Positions 26,186-35,367 of a DNA stretch of 64,000 bases are shown one piece after another. Made by a program: the position numbers and the translations under genes. The stretch's first letter is position 1; every line of letters starts with the position of its first letter. A model generated the notes under the pieces. The model ran no database searches, was not told the DNA's origin, and saw only the letters and a program-made list of their open reading frames with translations. Origin of the DNA: an uncultured Pelagibacteraceae bacterium (GTDB lineage Bacteria > Pseudomonadota > Alphaproteobacteria > Pelagibacterales > Pelagibacteraceae); the NCBI GenBank assembly GCA_902540275.1, contig CACBMB010000005.1, forward strand, positions 45,324-109,323. The letters are read 5' to 3'.

Positions 26186-28731
26186 TTCACTATCAGGTTT
26201 ATAATTTTATTTGGTATAAATATTTTTTTTACAATTTTTTTATCTTTAATATAATTAAGTATTCTATCATTACTATTAATTATTTTTAAAATTTCATTTT
26301 CTTTTACATCTTTTTTAATTATTAAGATTTCTCTTTTTTTACCGTTTATTTGTACTACTAAATTAATATCTTCATCCATTAAAATTTTCTCGTTAATTTT
26401 AGGCCACGAGTCATAATTTTTTAATTTATTAAGATTATTTAATTGTTCTAAACATTCTGATGCAAAATGAGGAATAAACGGACTTAATAAAATTAAAATT
26501 TTTGTATAATTTTCAACTAATATAATTTTATCGTAAGGTTTTTTTAATTCTTTAGATAAATAATTATACATCTCATAAAAGTTTGCAATTATAACATTGT
26601 ATCTAAAGCTCTCAATATTTTGAGTAATTTTGTTAATTAAGTTATTCGTAAATTTTGAAATATCATCACTTTCATTTTTATTCTCATTAGCATTAATTTT
26701 TTCCACGAATATATTATGTAATGTCCAAAGTTTTTGTAAAAATTTATAAGATCCTTCCATACCAGTGTCAGACCATTGAATATCTTTTTCTGGAGGACTA
26801 TCGGACATAATAAAAAGTCTAACAGAGTCTGCTCCATAGTTTTCAATTATTCTTTCAGGATCAATTGTATTTTTTTTTGACTTAGACATTGACTCTGAAG
26901 GTCCAACTTTAACTAATTCATTATTATCTTTTTTAAAAAATTTTTTTCCATCAGAAGTAACCTCGTCAGGACTAAGCCAATTATTATTAGTATCTTTGTA
27001 TGTTTCATGACAAACCATCCCTTGTGTAAAAAGACCATCAAATGGCTCAGTAATATTGAATTTATCATTTTGATGATTTAGTGCTTGCATAAAAAACCTA
27101 GAATATAGGAGATGTAGAATAGCATGTTCTACCCCACCAATATATTGATCTACTGGCATCCAATAATTTAAATCTTCAATGTTAAACCCATAATTATTTG
27201 TTTTGGGTGAACAAAATCTTAAAAAGTACCAGGAGGAGTCCACAAAAGTGTCTAACGTATCAGTTTCTAATCTACATAACTCATCATCTATTTTTATTTC
27301 TGACCATTTTTTTTGATGATCTAAAGGATTACCTTTAGTATTAAGATCTATTTTTTCTGGTAATGAAATAGGCAACATTTTTTCAGGTATTTTTACAGGT
27401 TCATTATTTTTATTATAAGCAATAGGAATTGGACATCCCCAATATCTTTGTCTTGAAATTCCCCAATCTTTTAATCTAAAATTGATTTTTTTTTCTCCTA
27501 ATTTTCGTTTCTCAATTATTTTAATTGTTTCTTTTATTGATTGTTCAGGAACTTTAAGGTTATCTAAAAATTTTGAATTATAAATTATACCAGGGCCAGT
27601 ATATGCAGTATCTTTAATGGTAAATTCCCCTTTATGGTCTAAAGGTTTTACAACAGGAACAATCTTTAATTTATATTTTAAAGCAAAATCAAGGTCTCTT
27701 TGATCATGACCAGGACATCCAAAAATTGCACCAAATCCATAATCCATCAATACAAAATTTGCAAAAAAAACTGGGACTTTAACTTTTTCATCAAATGGAT
27801 TTTTTGCAAAAAGTTTAGTATCAAAACCAAGCTTTTCCGCTTGAGCTAAAGCTTCTTCTGTTGTTCCTGTTTTGGTACACTTGTTCTTAAATTCTTGAAA
27901 TTTTGGGTCTTTTTCAAATAATTTTGACAACGGGTGATCAACTGATAGTGCAAGAAAAGAGCACCCAAACAAAGTATCCGGTCTTGTTGTGAAAATTTTT
28001 ATTTTGTTAAATTCATTACAATTTTCTATTTCAAAATTTACTTCACAACCAAAAGATTTTCCTATCCAGTTTTTTTGCATTGTTTTAACTTTGTTAGGCC
28101 ATTTATCTAATTTATCTAATCCTTCTAATAATTTTTCTGAAAACTTAGTAATATTAAAAAACCATTGATTTAATTTCTTTCTTTCAACAATGGCTCCCGA
28201 TCTCCAACCTTTACCATCTATGACTTGTTCATTTGCTAAAACTGTTTGATCAATTGGATCCCAATTTACATAATTTTCCTTTCGATAAACTAATCCTTTG
28301 TCGTATAATTCAAGAAAAAATTTTTGTTGGTGTTTATAATATTCAGGCGAACAGGTAGAAATTTCCCTTTCCCAATCAATTGCTAATCCTAATTTTTTGA
28401 GTTGATTTTTCATTACAGAAATATTTTTTTCTGTCCACTCTTTGGGATCTAAATTATTCGCTCTAGCTGCATTTTCTGCAGGCATTCCGAAAGAGTCCCA
28501 ACCCATAGGATGAAGAACATTATAACCTTGCAATTTTTTATAGCGAGCTAATACATCACCGATCGTATAATTTCTTACATGACCCATATGTATTTTACCT
28601 GATGGATATGGAAACATTTCAAGGCAGTAAAATTTTTTCTTAGTTTTATCTAAATCTGTTTTGAAAAATTTGTTTTTTTCCCAATAATTCTGCCATTTTT
28701 TTTCAATGATATTAAAATTATATCTATTCAT
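26182..28731 (-). CDS. leuS: Leucyl-tRNA synthetase
   Basis: LeuRS charges tRNA-Leu. The 849-residue product has the HIGH-type motif HMGH at 48-51 in [18 protein letters not shown], an editing domain at about 220-420 ([20 protein letters not shown]), the [15 protein letters not shown] block, and the KMSKS loop as MSKSKKN. The C-terminal anticodon and tRNA-binding domains follow. The length is close to the usual 860. It is transcribed away from the DUF3576 lipoprotein gene, which lies upstream in the same direction with a 55-base gap. Confidence 0.98.
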   Translation of the reverse strand: MNRYNFNIIEKKWQNYWEKNKFFKTDLDKTKKKFYCLEMFPYPSGKIHMGHVRNYTIGDVLARYKKLQGYNVLHPMGWDSFGMPAENAARANNLDPKEWTEKNISVMKNQLKKLGLAIDWEREISTCSPEYYKHQQKFFLELYDKGLVYRKENYVNWDPIDQTVLANEQVIDGKGWRSGAIVERKKLNQWFFNITKFSEKLLEGLDKLDKWPNKVKTMQKNWIGKSFGCEVNFEIENCNEFNKIKIFTTRPDTLFGCSFLALSVDHPLSKLFEKDPKFQEFKNKCTKTGTTEEALAQAEKLGFDTKLFAKNPFDEKVKVPVFFANFVLMDYGFGAIFGCPGHDQRDLDFALKYKLKIVPVVKPLDHKGEFTIKDTAYTGPGIIYNSKFLDNLKVPEQSIKETIKIIEKRKLGEKKINFRLKDWGISRQRYWGCPIPIAYNKNNEPVKIPEKMLPISLPEKIDLNTKGNPLDHQKKWSEIKIDDELCRLETDTLDTFVDSSWYFLRFCSPKTNNYGFNIEDLNYWMPVDQYIGGVEHAILHLLYSRFFMQALNHQNDKFNITEPFDGLFTQGMVCHETYKDTNNNWLSPDEVTSDGKKFFKKDNNELVKVGPSESMSKSKKNTIDPERIIENYGADSVRLFIMSDSPPEKDIQWSDTGMEGSYKFLQKLWTLHNIFVEKINANENKNESDDISKFTNNLINKITQNIESFRYNVIIANFYEMYNYLSKELKKPYDKIILVENYTKILILLSPFIPHFASECLEQLNNLNKLKNYDSWPKINEKILMDEDINLVVQINGKKREILIIKKDVKENEILKIINSNDRILNYIKDKKIVKKIFIPNKIINLIVK

Positions 28732-28786
28732 TTAAATAAAAGTTCTTAAAAAAATATATTATTATAATTAGTAGTAAATAGAATTA

Positions 28787-29374
28787 TCAATTTCTAATTT
28801 TTTTGTTTTTGACAGGATTTTTCTTTCTATATTCTTTACGTTTTTTTTCTGTTTCAATGTTTCTATAAATTGAAGCTTTTTTTAAAATAGCTAACTTAAT
28901 TTCTTCAGAAACATCACCTTGGTTAATATTTGTTCTACAATTATTTATTGTTTCACAATATTTATCGTAAACGACAACCTTAATACCATCAGCACGAATT
29001 TCATTCGATAAAAATTGAACCATTATTTTGATAGCTTCTTTTTCATTTCCAGCATCGTTGTACCAATCAGTAATTACTATACCTCCACCATAGTCAGCAC
29101 TTGATAATGGAACAAAATCTAAGATTTCTATAGTTGCTCTCCACATTTCATTAGATGAAGCAAATTCAAAATTACCTGATCCACCACCTTTACCAAGTTT
29201 TGAAAATTTAATTGCTCTTCCTTCCTCTATATTTTTTGCAACTCTATCTTTTGCATTTACAGGTACTTTTCTTGCATCAGCTGGGTCCCAAATTCCACAT
29301 TGATTAGTTAAAAGAAGTAATGATGCTAAAAAGGCAAATTTAGAAAATAATTTATGTAAATTATTGATAATCAT
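28787..29374 (-). CDS. DUF3576 lipoprotein-like protein
   Basis: The 195-residue product has an N-terminal hydrophobic segment (FAFLASLLLLTNQCGIWDP) with a cysteine at its end, but the residues before it (TNQC) are not a standard lipobox, so lipidation is uncertain. The body has the DUF3576 features NEMWRATIEILDFVPLSSADYGGGIVITDWY, found upstream of leuS in many alphaproteobacteria. It ends in a lysine-rich tail. The function is unknown; a periplasmic or outer-membrane role is inferred. Confidence 0.8.
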   Translation of the reverse strand: MIINNLHKLFSKFAFLASLLLLTNQCGIWDPADARKVPVNAKDRVAKNIEEGRAIKFSKLGKGGGSGNFEFASSNEMWRATIEILDFVPLSSADYGGGIVITDWYNDAGNEKEAIKIMVQFLSNEIRADGIKVVVYDKYCETINNCRTNINQGDVSEEIKLAILKKASIYRNIETEKKRKEYRKKNPVKNKKIRN

Positions 29375-29432
29375 AAAACAAACATGTATTTAAGTAGTAA
29401 GTTTCATAAATTCAATAAATAAAAGGGTTTTT

Positions 29433-29461
29433 TTGTGATATTTATGCAACATATTCATAAA
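29433..29461 (+). promoter_or_regulatory. Candidate sigma-70 promoter of the porin gene
   Basis: TTGTGA (29433-29438) and CATAAA (29456-29461) are separated by 17 bases and match 4 of 6 positions each. This would give a leader of about 95 bases. The match is modest and other placements are possible. Confidence 0.3.
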
Positions 29462-29525
29462 AAACATTAAAAAACTTCAATTTTTTGGAAAAATAAAGGC
29501 TAATTTCGGTAAAAAGCAAGTTCAT

Positions 29526-29544
29526 AATTAATTAATTAATTAAA
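29526..29544. repeat. Short AATT tandem repeat before the porin gene
   Basis: Four consecutive AATT units followed by AAA lie directly upstream of the porin ribosome binding site. The stretch would be flexible and unstructured in RNA, keeping the ribosome binding site open. Confidence 0.6.
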
Positions 29545-29547
29545 CAT

Positions 29548-29553
29548 AAGGAG
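29548..29553 (+). promoter_or_regulatory. Strong Shine-Dalgarno of the porin gene
   Basis: AAGGAG ends 8 bases before the ATG at 29562. Most genes here have weak or no such motif, so this one marks a gene under strong translation. Confidence 0.85.
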
Positions 29554-29561
29554 TAATTATT

Positions 29562-30623
29562 ATGAATAAACTAACAAAAATAGGTGCTTCAGCATTAGCT
29601 GGTTCACTAGTTGCTACAGCTGCTTCTGCTGGTTCTTTATCAGTAGGTGGTACTTGGGAAGTAACAGGTGAATACACTAATGGTGCTGGATCATCAACAT
29701 TTCAAGCATTAAGTAACAATGGTAACCCATTTGGAAGTAAAGGAAACTTATCTTTCAGTGGATCAGGTGAAACTGATTGGGGTACTGCATCGTTCTTCAT
29801 GTTTACAACAGACGCACAAAGTGGTGTATCATCTCACTCACAAACTTTAGATATGGGTGATATGGGAATGATCGGTTTTGACCAAGGTGTTGGGCATTTC
29901 GGTCTTGGAACAATCGATGATAAAATGCCATCTGCATACGAAGAAGTATGGAATGGTACAACAGCTACAAACACAGACATCTTAGATGCTAACGGTGGTG
30001 CTTCAGGTGTATTTGGTTACAAAAATACATTTATGGATACATTAGTTAGCATCGAGTATGCACCTTCAGTAGGATCAGGAGATGCTACAGATGGTGGTAA
30101 CAGTTACGTTGCTTCTATAGTTGATGGTACTTCTGTAAACTTTGCATTAACTAACTCAGCTTTAATGGATGGGTTAACAGTTGGTGTTGGTTATGGTGAA
30201 ACTACATATGATATGGCAGCAAGTAATGCTGATCAAATCGACACTACGTCAACTACAGGTTTCTTCACTTATGCAATAGGTGCAGTAACTGTAGGTTACC
30301 AACAAAGTTACACAAGTGGTTCAGTAGGTACAGTATCTTCTGTAGGAAACAGAACTATTGGTGCAAACGATGTTGAAATGTATGGTATTGCATTTAACGT
30401 TAATGATGCATTATCAATTTCATATCAAGACTATGAAAATACTTACAAGAAAAGAGGAAGCGAAACTGGCGACGGTATAACTCAAGATGCTAGTGGTTTG
30501 CAAGCAGCTTACACAATGGGTGGAGCTACTCTAAGAATTTCTGATGTATCAGTAGATAATTCTGGTGGTACTGCAGGTGATTCTGAAGATAGAACAGAAA
30601 TTAGTTTGTTAATGGCATTCTAA
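29562..30623 (+). CDS. Outer-membrane porin
   Basis: The 353-residue product has a signal peptide (KIGASALAGSLVATAASAG, cut after ASA) and a mature part made of alternating beta strands rich in Gly, Thr, Ser, Asn and Asp, ending in phenylalanine (LLMAF), the C-terminal sorting signal read by BamA. SVGGTWEVTGEYTN, LSFSGSGETDWGTASFFM and VGYGETTYDM resemble Gram-negative porins of alphaproteobacteria. It is a passive channel for small solutes. Base usage is less AT-rich and less lysine-heavy than in its neighbours. The strong ribosome binding site, own terminator and isolation as a single-gene unit suggest very high expression. Confidence 0.9.
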   Translation: MNKLTKIGASALAGSLVATAASAGSLSVGGTWEVTGEYTNGAGSSTFQALSNNGNPFGSKGNLSFSGSGETDWGTASFFMFTTDAQSGVSSHSQTLDMGDMGMIGFDQGVGHFGLGTIDDKMPSAYEEVWNGTTATNTDILDANGGASGVFGYKNTFMDTLVSIEYAPSVGSGDATDGGNSYVASIVDGTSVNFALTNSALMDGLTVGVGYGETTYDMAASNADQIDTTSTTGFFTYAIGAVTVGYQQSYTSGSVGTVSSVGNRTIGANDVEMYGIAFNVNDALSISYQDYENTYKKRGSETGDGITQDASGLQAAYTMGGATLRISDVSVDNSGGTAGDSEDRTEISLLMAF

Positions 30624-30646
30624 TTTAGTTTTATACTAATATTATT

Positions 30647-30681
30647 AAAACGGCCCTTTTTTTAAAGGGCCGTTTTTTTTT
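30647..30681 (+). terminator. Strong intrinsic terminator after the porin gene
   Basis: AAACGGCCCTTT (30648-30659), a TTTT loop and AAAGGGCCGTTT (30664-30675) form a perfect 12-base stem followed by a T-run to 30680. It is nearly the most GC-rich hairpin in the window and isolates the porin message. Confidence 0.95.
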
Positions 30682-30725
30682 ATATTCAATTTTATAATTT
30701 TTAAAATTTTGTTATCTTTATATTT

Positions 30726-32135
30726 ATGGACCAAGAAAAAATTACTCGTTTTTTTTATGAAGGTAATTATTGGGAAGCCTTAAATTATTTAAAAGAAAAT
30801 TCTAAACAAGAAAAGCATATTTTATCTGATTGGTATTTAGGAAACGTTTATTTTAAGTTACACCAATATAGTAAAGCGTTAGAACACATTTTAAATTTCA
30901 TTTCAGTTAAAAAAAAAGACCCACTAAATTTAAATTTTTTAGGAGAAATTTATCTTGAGATGAATCATTATAAAAAGGCAAATGAAGTTTTTAACGAAAT
31001 CATTAAAATCGAACCTACCAATAAAGCTGCTTTATTAAATTTGGCAAAAATCAATTTGAATATTGGAAATTTAGAACAAAGTGAAAATTTTTATAAAACA
31101 ATTTTAGAGAATGATCCAAAAAACTTAAGTTATATTTATTCTTTATCAAGAATAAATAATGAATATTTATCTGATAAAATATTAAATAAAATAGAAAAAA
31201 AAAATTTAACTTATATCAATCAAATATATTTAAAGTTTATCTTAGCTAAGAAATTTGAATTAAACAAAGACTATAAAAAAGAAATAGAAAATTTATCAGA
31301 AGCTCATCGAATTTATTTGTTAAATAAAGAAAAAGCTCTTAATCAACAATTTAATTTTCATAGTAAATTATTACCTGAATTTATGGAAAAATTGAAATCC
31401 TTTAAAGTTAATTCATTTAAAGATTTTAAACCGATCTTTATTACTGGACTTCCAAGATCTGGTACCACATTAGTTGAAAGGATAATTGTTTCAGGGACAA
31501 AAAATATACAAAGCTTAGGAGAAACGGATGTATTTGATAAAGTTTTTTTTTCAAACCAGATTATAAAGAATCAAGAAAATATTTTTCAATCAAATTTTAA
31601 TTTTTTAATCGAAAAAATTTTAAATCAATATAAGGAGCAAGGTTTAAATAACCAAAATGATTTATTTACTGATAAATCGATTACAAGTTTCTTATATATA
31701 GAATTGATAAACAAAATTTTTCCTAATGCTAAATTTATTTACTGTTCTCGTAATCCACTAGCAAATATCATTGGTATTTTTCGAAGTTTTTTACCTAGCG
31801 TCTATTGGAGTCATTCTTTGGAAAAAATTTTTTCAATTTCAGAACTTTATTCAAATAGATTAAATAATTTAAAAAAAAACAATTTAAAAAATCTTTTAAT
31901 AATTAATTTAGAAGATTTAACAAATGATCCTATAAATGTTTCAAAAAATCTGTATAAATTTTTAAATTTAGATTGGTCCAAAAAATGTTTAGAAAGTAAT
32001 AATAAAAATTTAATTATTAAAACTGCAAGTAATTTACAAGCAAGAAATGAAATTAAAAAACATGATTTAGATTATGTTAAATCTTATTCAAAAATTCTTA
32101 AAGAATTAGGTTTTAACAATAAATTGCTAATTTAA
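30726..32135 (+). CDS. TPR-sulfotransferase fusion protein
   Basis: The 469-residue product has tetratricopeptide repeats at about residues 10-150 (DWYLGNVYFKLHQYSKALEHIL, NFLGEIYLEMNHYKKANEVFNEIIKIEP). A sulfotransferase domain starts at about 235, with the PAPS loop ITGLPRSGTTLVERII, SLGETDVFDK, and the 3'-phosphate motif YCSRNPLANIIGIFRS. The combination is typical of bacterial TPR-sulfotransferases related to tyrosylprotein sulfotransferases. The acceptor is unknown and no signal peptide is seen. It converges with a second, longer TPR-sulfotransferase, overlapping it by 9 bases. Confidence 0.87.
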   Translation: MDQEKITRFFYEGNYWEALNYLKENSKQEKHILSDWYLGNVYFKLHQYSKALEHILNFISVKKKDPLNLNFLGEIYLEMNHYKKANEVFNEIIKIEPTNKAALLNLAKINLNIGNLEQSENFYKTILENDPKNLSYIYSLSRINNEYLSDKILNKIEKKNLTYINQIYLKFILAKKFELNKDYKKEIENLSEAHRIYLLNKEKALNQQFNFHSKLLPEFMEKLKSFKVNSFKDFKPIFITGLPRSGTTLVERIIVSGTKNIQSLGETDVFDKVFFSNQIIKNQENIFQSNFNFLIEKILNQYKEQGLNNQNDLFTDKSITSFLYIELINKIFPNAKFIYCSRNPLANIIGIFRSFLPSVYWSHSLEKIFSISELYSNRLNNLKKNNLKNLLIINLEDLTNDPINVSKNLYKFLNLDWSKKCLESNNKNLIIKTASNLQARNEIKKHDLDYVKSYSKILKELGFNNKLLI

Positions 32136-33683
32136 TTTATCTAAAATTTCATAAATCTCTAAGAGTTTATTTTCATAAAATTGAGATGAATTAATTGACG
32201 ATTTATAAATTGGTTTATTTGCTTGATTTATACTTAAAGTTTTAATTGGATTGGTATTTTTATGATGGTTTAAACATTTTTCGTCCCATTCGAGTCCACA
32301 AAATTTTATTAGATCTTTTATTTTTGAATCTTTATTATTTATTAAATCTTCATACTCTGAATTATAAATTTGATTCGGAAATAATTTGTTCCAGAATTTC
32401 ATCAAATCATGATAAATCAAATAATACTCACCCATTTCTTTTTGATCATAAAGCCATTTCTCTCCTGTCGTATCTGGAAACAGATTTTTAAAAATTGAAA
32501 GACAATTGTCTTTTGGATTTCTATAGGAGTGTATTATTTTTGAATTTGGAAAAAAAATTTTTATAAAACCTATATACCAAAAGTTTGTTAAAGTTTTATC
32601 TAATATGAATTTTTTTTTAATATTAAACTGTTTTAGGAAATTGTCATATTCACTTCCAAAATTAGAATTAATAAATTTAGTTATTTGATTTTCATTAATT
32701 TTTTTATCAATAATTATATTTTTATCAATACGATCATATAAATAACCAATCTCACTTACGGACCCGACTTTTGAATGTGAAGATATAATTTTTTCTAAAA
32801 GAGTTGTTCCTGATCTTGGCAAACCTAGAATAAAAATCTTATTATTATCAGAATTTTCATTATTTTTCTTAAATTTAATTTTTGAAAAATATTTTTTTAT
32901 ATCTTCTACTTTTTTTTTATAAAAATTTATTTTAGAAGATAAATTTTCTTTTTTTAGACTGTTCCCTTGTTCGTAATGTTTAAATGATTCTTCGTAATTT
33001 TTTTTATCTTCAAAAGCCTTTCCTAAACCAAAATGTAATAAAATTTTATTGTCTCTATCTAACTTTGTACTTTCAAGTTTTTCAATCATTGATGATAAAT
33101 GTTTATCATTAATATTATCTTTATAATTGAGCAACATACTCAAATTTTGATCAGCTTTACAAAAATCGTTTCTAAGTTCGAGTGCTTTAAACAAATGATT
33201 TTTTGCTAAATCCATCTCATTTTTCACTTGTAAAATATTAGATATATTAAGATGTAGTTCAGGTAGATTTTCATCAATTTGTAGAGCTTTCTTGTAGTTT
33301 GATAATGCGTCCTCAAAGAAGTACGTGTCTTTTTTTAAATTAGCTATATTTACAATGGCGTTTATGTAATTTTCATTTTCCAAAATAAGATCTTTGAAAA
33401 TTTTTTCAGCTTTTGAGTATTCTCTTATTGATTTATAAGAAATTCCAAGATTATTTTTTGCAGAAATATTTTTTGAATTGTTTTCAATTGCGTTTTGAAA
33501 TGATGTTATAGCTTTAAGGTGATTTCCAACTCTCTGAAAACATAAACCTGCTAAATTCCATAAAAAATCATTATTTGGATTTTTTTTTAAAAGAGAAGAA
33601 CATTTATTTAAAACTTCATTATAGTCTCCAAATTTATACTTATTAATAAGTATTTGTATTTCTTCATTAATTTTTTGATTCAT
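32127..33683 (-). CDS. TPR-sulfotransferase fusion protein
   Basis: The 518-residue product has more TPR units than its neighbour (about residues 5-200; for example LWNLAGLCFQRVGNHLKAITSFQNAIENN) and a sulfotransferase domain from about 275. This contains FILGLPRSGTTLLEKIISSH as the PAPS loop, SEIGYLYDRID, and HSYRNPKDNCLSIFKN as the 3'-phosphate motif. It is a distant paralogue of the convergent gene at 30726. The target is not known. It is followed 8 bases upstream by the end of the ThiE/TenI-like gene in the same direction, so the two may be co-transcribed. Confidence 0.87.
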   Translation of the reverse strand: MNQKINEEIQILINKYKFGDYNEVLNKCSSLLKKNPNNDFLWNLAGLCFQRVGNHLKAITSFQNAIENNSKNISAKNNLGISYKSIREYSKAEKIFKDLILENENYINAIVNIANLKKDTYFFEDALSNYKKALQIDENLPELHLNISNILQVKNEMDLAKNHLFKALELRNDFCKADQNLSMLLNYKDNINDKHLSSMIEKLESTKLDRDNKILLHFGLGKAFEDKKNYEESFKHYEQGNSLKKENLSSKINFYKKKVEDIKKYFSKIKFKKNNENSDNNKIFILGLPRSGTTLLEKIISSHSKVGSVSEIGYLYDRIDKNIIIDKKINENQITKFINSNFGSEYDNFLKQFNIKKKFILDKTLTNFWYIGFIKIFFPNSKIIHSYRNPKDNCLSIFKNLFPDTTGEKWLYDQKEMGEYYLIYHDLMKFWNKLFPNQIYNSEYEDLINNKDSKIKDLIKFCGLEWDEKCLNHHKNTNPIKTLSINQANKPIYKSSINSSQFYENKLLEIYEILDKLN

Positions 33684-33690
33684 TGTTAAT

Positions 33691-34227
33691 TTAATATTTG
33701 AAATAACTTATAGATGCAAATCCATTTGCATTTATCAGTTTTAAAAGTTTCAAATTTATTTTATTTATACCTCCTAGTGCTATATTTGGTAATTTTGTAA
33801 GATTTGCTAGTAAGTTATATCTATACAATCCAAGAGGTTTATTTGAACCCTTTTTTTTAAATAAAGGTGAAAAAAAAATTAATTGCACTTCTTGCATTTC
33901 CTTAATCCTAATTTGTTTTAAGTTATGTGCGGATCCAATGATAATGAATTTCTTTTTATTTTTTTTGATTTTATAATTTTTTTTTGTATTAAATGAGGGG
34001 ATATAAAGTCCATCCAAATTATGTTTTATAGCAATATCTGGATAATTACTTATAACGAATCTTACATTATTATTTTTACAATAATTTTTAAATTTAATAA
34101 TGTCTTGATCATTAGGTTTTTTTTCGTAATTTCTATAAATTAAAACTATATTTTTATTAAGTTTATTTATATTTTTTATATTTAAATTATCTATGAAATG
34201 ATAAAATTTTGGTAAATATTTATGCAT
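33691..34227 (-). CDS. ThiE/TenI-family protein (thiamine phosphate synthase-like)
   Basis: The 178-residue product fits the ThiE/TenI TIM barrel: IVLIYRNYEKKPNDQDIIKFKNYCKNNN, FVISNYPDIAIKHNLDGLYIPS, IIIGSAHNLKQI, IFFSPLFKKKGSNKPLGLYRYNLL and NIALGGINKINLKLL. It is shorter than ThiE (about 210) and the usual GQEDLP segment is replaced by GLYIPSFN, so true thiamine phosphate synthase activity is doubtful; a TenI-like or remnant role is possible. I chose ATG at 34227 over a TTG one codon earlier. This start shares the palindrome ATGCAT with the start of the divergent PLP-homeostasis gene. Confidence 0.75.
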   Translation of the reverse strand: MHKYLPKFYHFIDNLNIKNINKLNKNIVLIYRNYEKKPNDQDIIKFKNYCKNNNVRFVISNYPDIAIKHNLDGLYIPSFNTKKNYKIKKNKKKFIIIGSAHNLKQIRIKEMQEVQLIFFSPLFKKKGSNKPLGLYRYNLLANLTKLPNIALGGINKINLKLLKLINANGFASISYFKY

Positions 34228-34866
34228 CAATCAGTTAAAAATTTAATTTCAATTAAAAAAGAGTTAGAGTCAATTAGTAATAAATTACCATCAATAATTG
34301 CAGTTAGCAAAACATTTTCAATATCAAATATTTTACCATTGATTGATTATGGTCATGAACATTTTGGTGAGAATAAAGTTCAAGAAGCTTTAGATAAATG
34401 GAAAAATATTAAAGAACAATTTGGCCAAATCAAGTTGCACATGATAGGAAAATTACAAACAAATAAAGTAAAATTTGCTTTGCCGCTTTTTGATTTTATT
34501 CACTCTTTAGATAACGAAAAACTTGCAAAAAAAATAGCTACTGAGCAAATTAAATATCAAAAAAAACCTAAAATATTTATTCAAGTAAATATCGGTGATG
34601 AAAATCAAAAATCAGGAATAAATAAACATGATTTAAAAAATTTTTATAATTATTGTAATGAGTTAAATTTAGATATCATTGGATTAATGTGTATACCTCC
34701 CGTAGATGTAAAAACAGATATATATTTTAAAGAGATGAGTTTTTTGAAAAATAATTTAGCTCTTTCTGATTTGAGTATGGGAATGTCTTCAGACTATCTT
34801 GAAGCTATAAAAAATTCTTCGACTTATGTTAGAATAGGTTCTAAAATTTTTGGAAAAAGATCTTAA
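34222..34866 (+). CDS. Pyridoxal phosphate homeostasis protein (YggS/PLPBP family)
   Basis: YggS-type proteins bind PLP and balance vitamin B6 and amino-acid pools; they have no known catalysis. The 214-residue TIM-barrel product shows the PLP lysine in IIAVSKTFS, HEHFGENKVQEALDKW, LHMIGKLQTNKVKFALPLFDFIHSLDNEKLA, FIQVNIGDENQKSGI and LSMGMSSDYLEAIKNSSTYVRIGSKIFG. The start corresponds to that of E. coli YggS within a few residues. The 5' end overlaps the divergent ThiE-like gene by 6 bases, and the 3' end overlaps the L,D-transpeptidase gene by 4. Confidence 0.94.
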   Translation: MHQSVKNLISIKKELESISNKLPSIIAVSKTFSISNILPLIDYGHEHFGENKVQEALDKWKNIKEQFGQIKLHMIGKLQTNKVKFALPLFDFIHSLDNEKLAKKIATEQIKYQKKPKIFIQVNIGDENQKSGINKHDLKNFYNYCNELNLDIIGLMCIPPVDVKTDIYFKEMSFLKNNLALSDLSMGMSSDYLEAIKNSSTYVRIGSKIFGKRS

Positions 34867-35354
34867 TTGATCGAAATCTTTGTTCTATTATCAATTAATT
34901 TTAGCATTATTAAAAAATCTTTTTTTTTAAGAGCAATACAGCCATTCGTAGGTTTATAATTTTTTGTCAAATGAATAAATATACAACTTCCAAGACCTTT
35001 TTTAGGTTTATTAAAATTATATTTTATAGGTATTAATAAATCGTATTTATTATCACCACGAAATAATTTTTCATGCTTAATGTTTTTTTTTATTTTAATC
35101 ATTTTATTATATTTCTTATTTAAAACATCATCACACCACCCCATATTTTTTTTTATTTCTTTACATTTAAGTTTTGTGAAAAATTTTTTGATTTTATCTT
35201 TTCTAAAATATAAATCTCCAATATTGTAAAGACCTTTAGGTGTCTTTTTATCGCCTTCAATTTTTTTATAGCTAATACCACCTTTTCCTACGCAACAATC
35301 AAATAAAAAATCTCCTACTTTAAGAGAATGTTTATTTTTTAAGTAAATTATCAT
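34863..35354 (-). CDS. L,D-transpeptidase (YkuD) family protein, no signal peptide
   Basis: The 163-residue product matches a short alphaproteobacterial YkuD family: CCVGKGGISYKKIEGDKKTPKGLYNIGDLYFR, MGWCDDVLNKKYNKMIK, and the active-site region CIFIHLTKNYKPTNGCIALKK, with the histidine and the cysteine of NGC as catalytic residues. Classical members crosslink peptidoglycan, but this one has no visible export signal, so either it leaves the cytoplasm another way or acts on a different substrate. It is divergent from the OmpR-type regulator gene, with 13 bases between the starts. Confidence 0.85.
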   Translation of the reverse strand: MIIYLKNKHSLKVGDFLFDCCVGKGGISYKKIEGDKKTPKGLYNIGDLYFRKDKIKKFFTKLKCKEIKKNMGWCDDVLNKKYNKMIKIKKNIKHEKLFRGDNKYDLLIPIKYNFNKPKKGLGSCIFIHLTKNYKPTNGCIALKKKDFLIMLKLIDNRTKISIN

Positions 35355-35367
35355 ATCTTGAATATAT

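Noticed and set aside
29526..29544. Mobile-element or CRISPR-type repeat
   Set aside because: It is a simple AATT tandem of 19 bases in one place, without spacers, terminal inverted repeats or a transposase.
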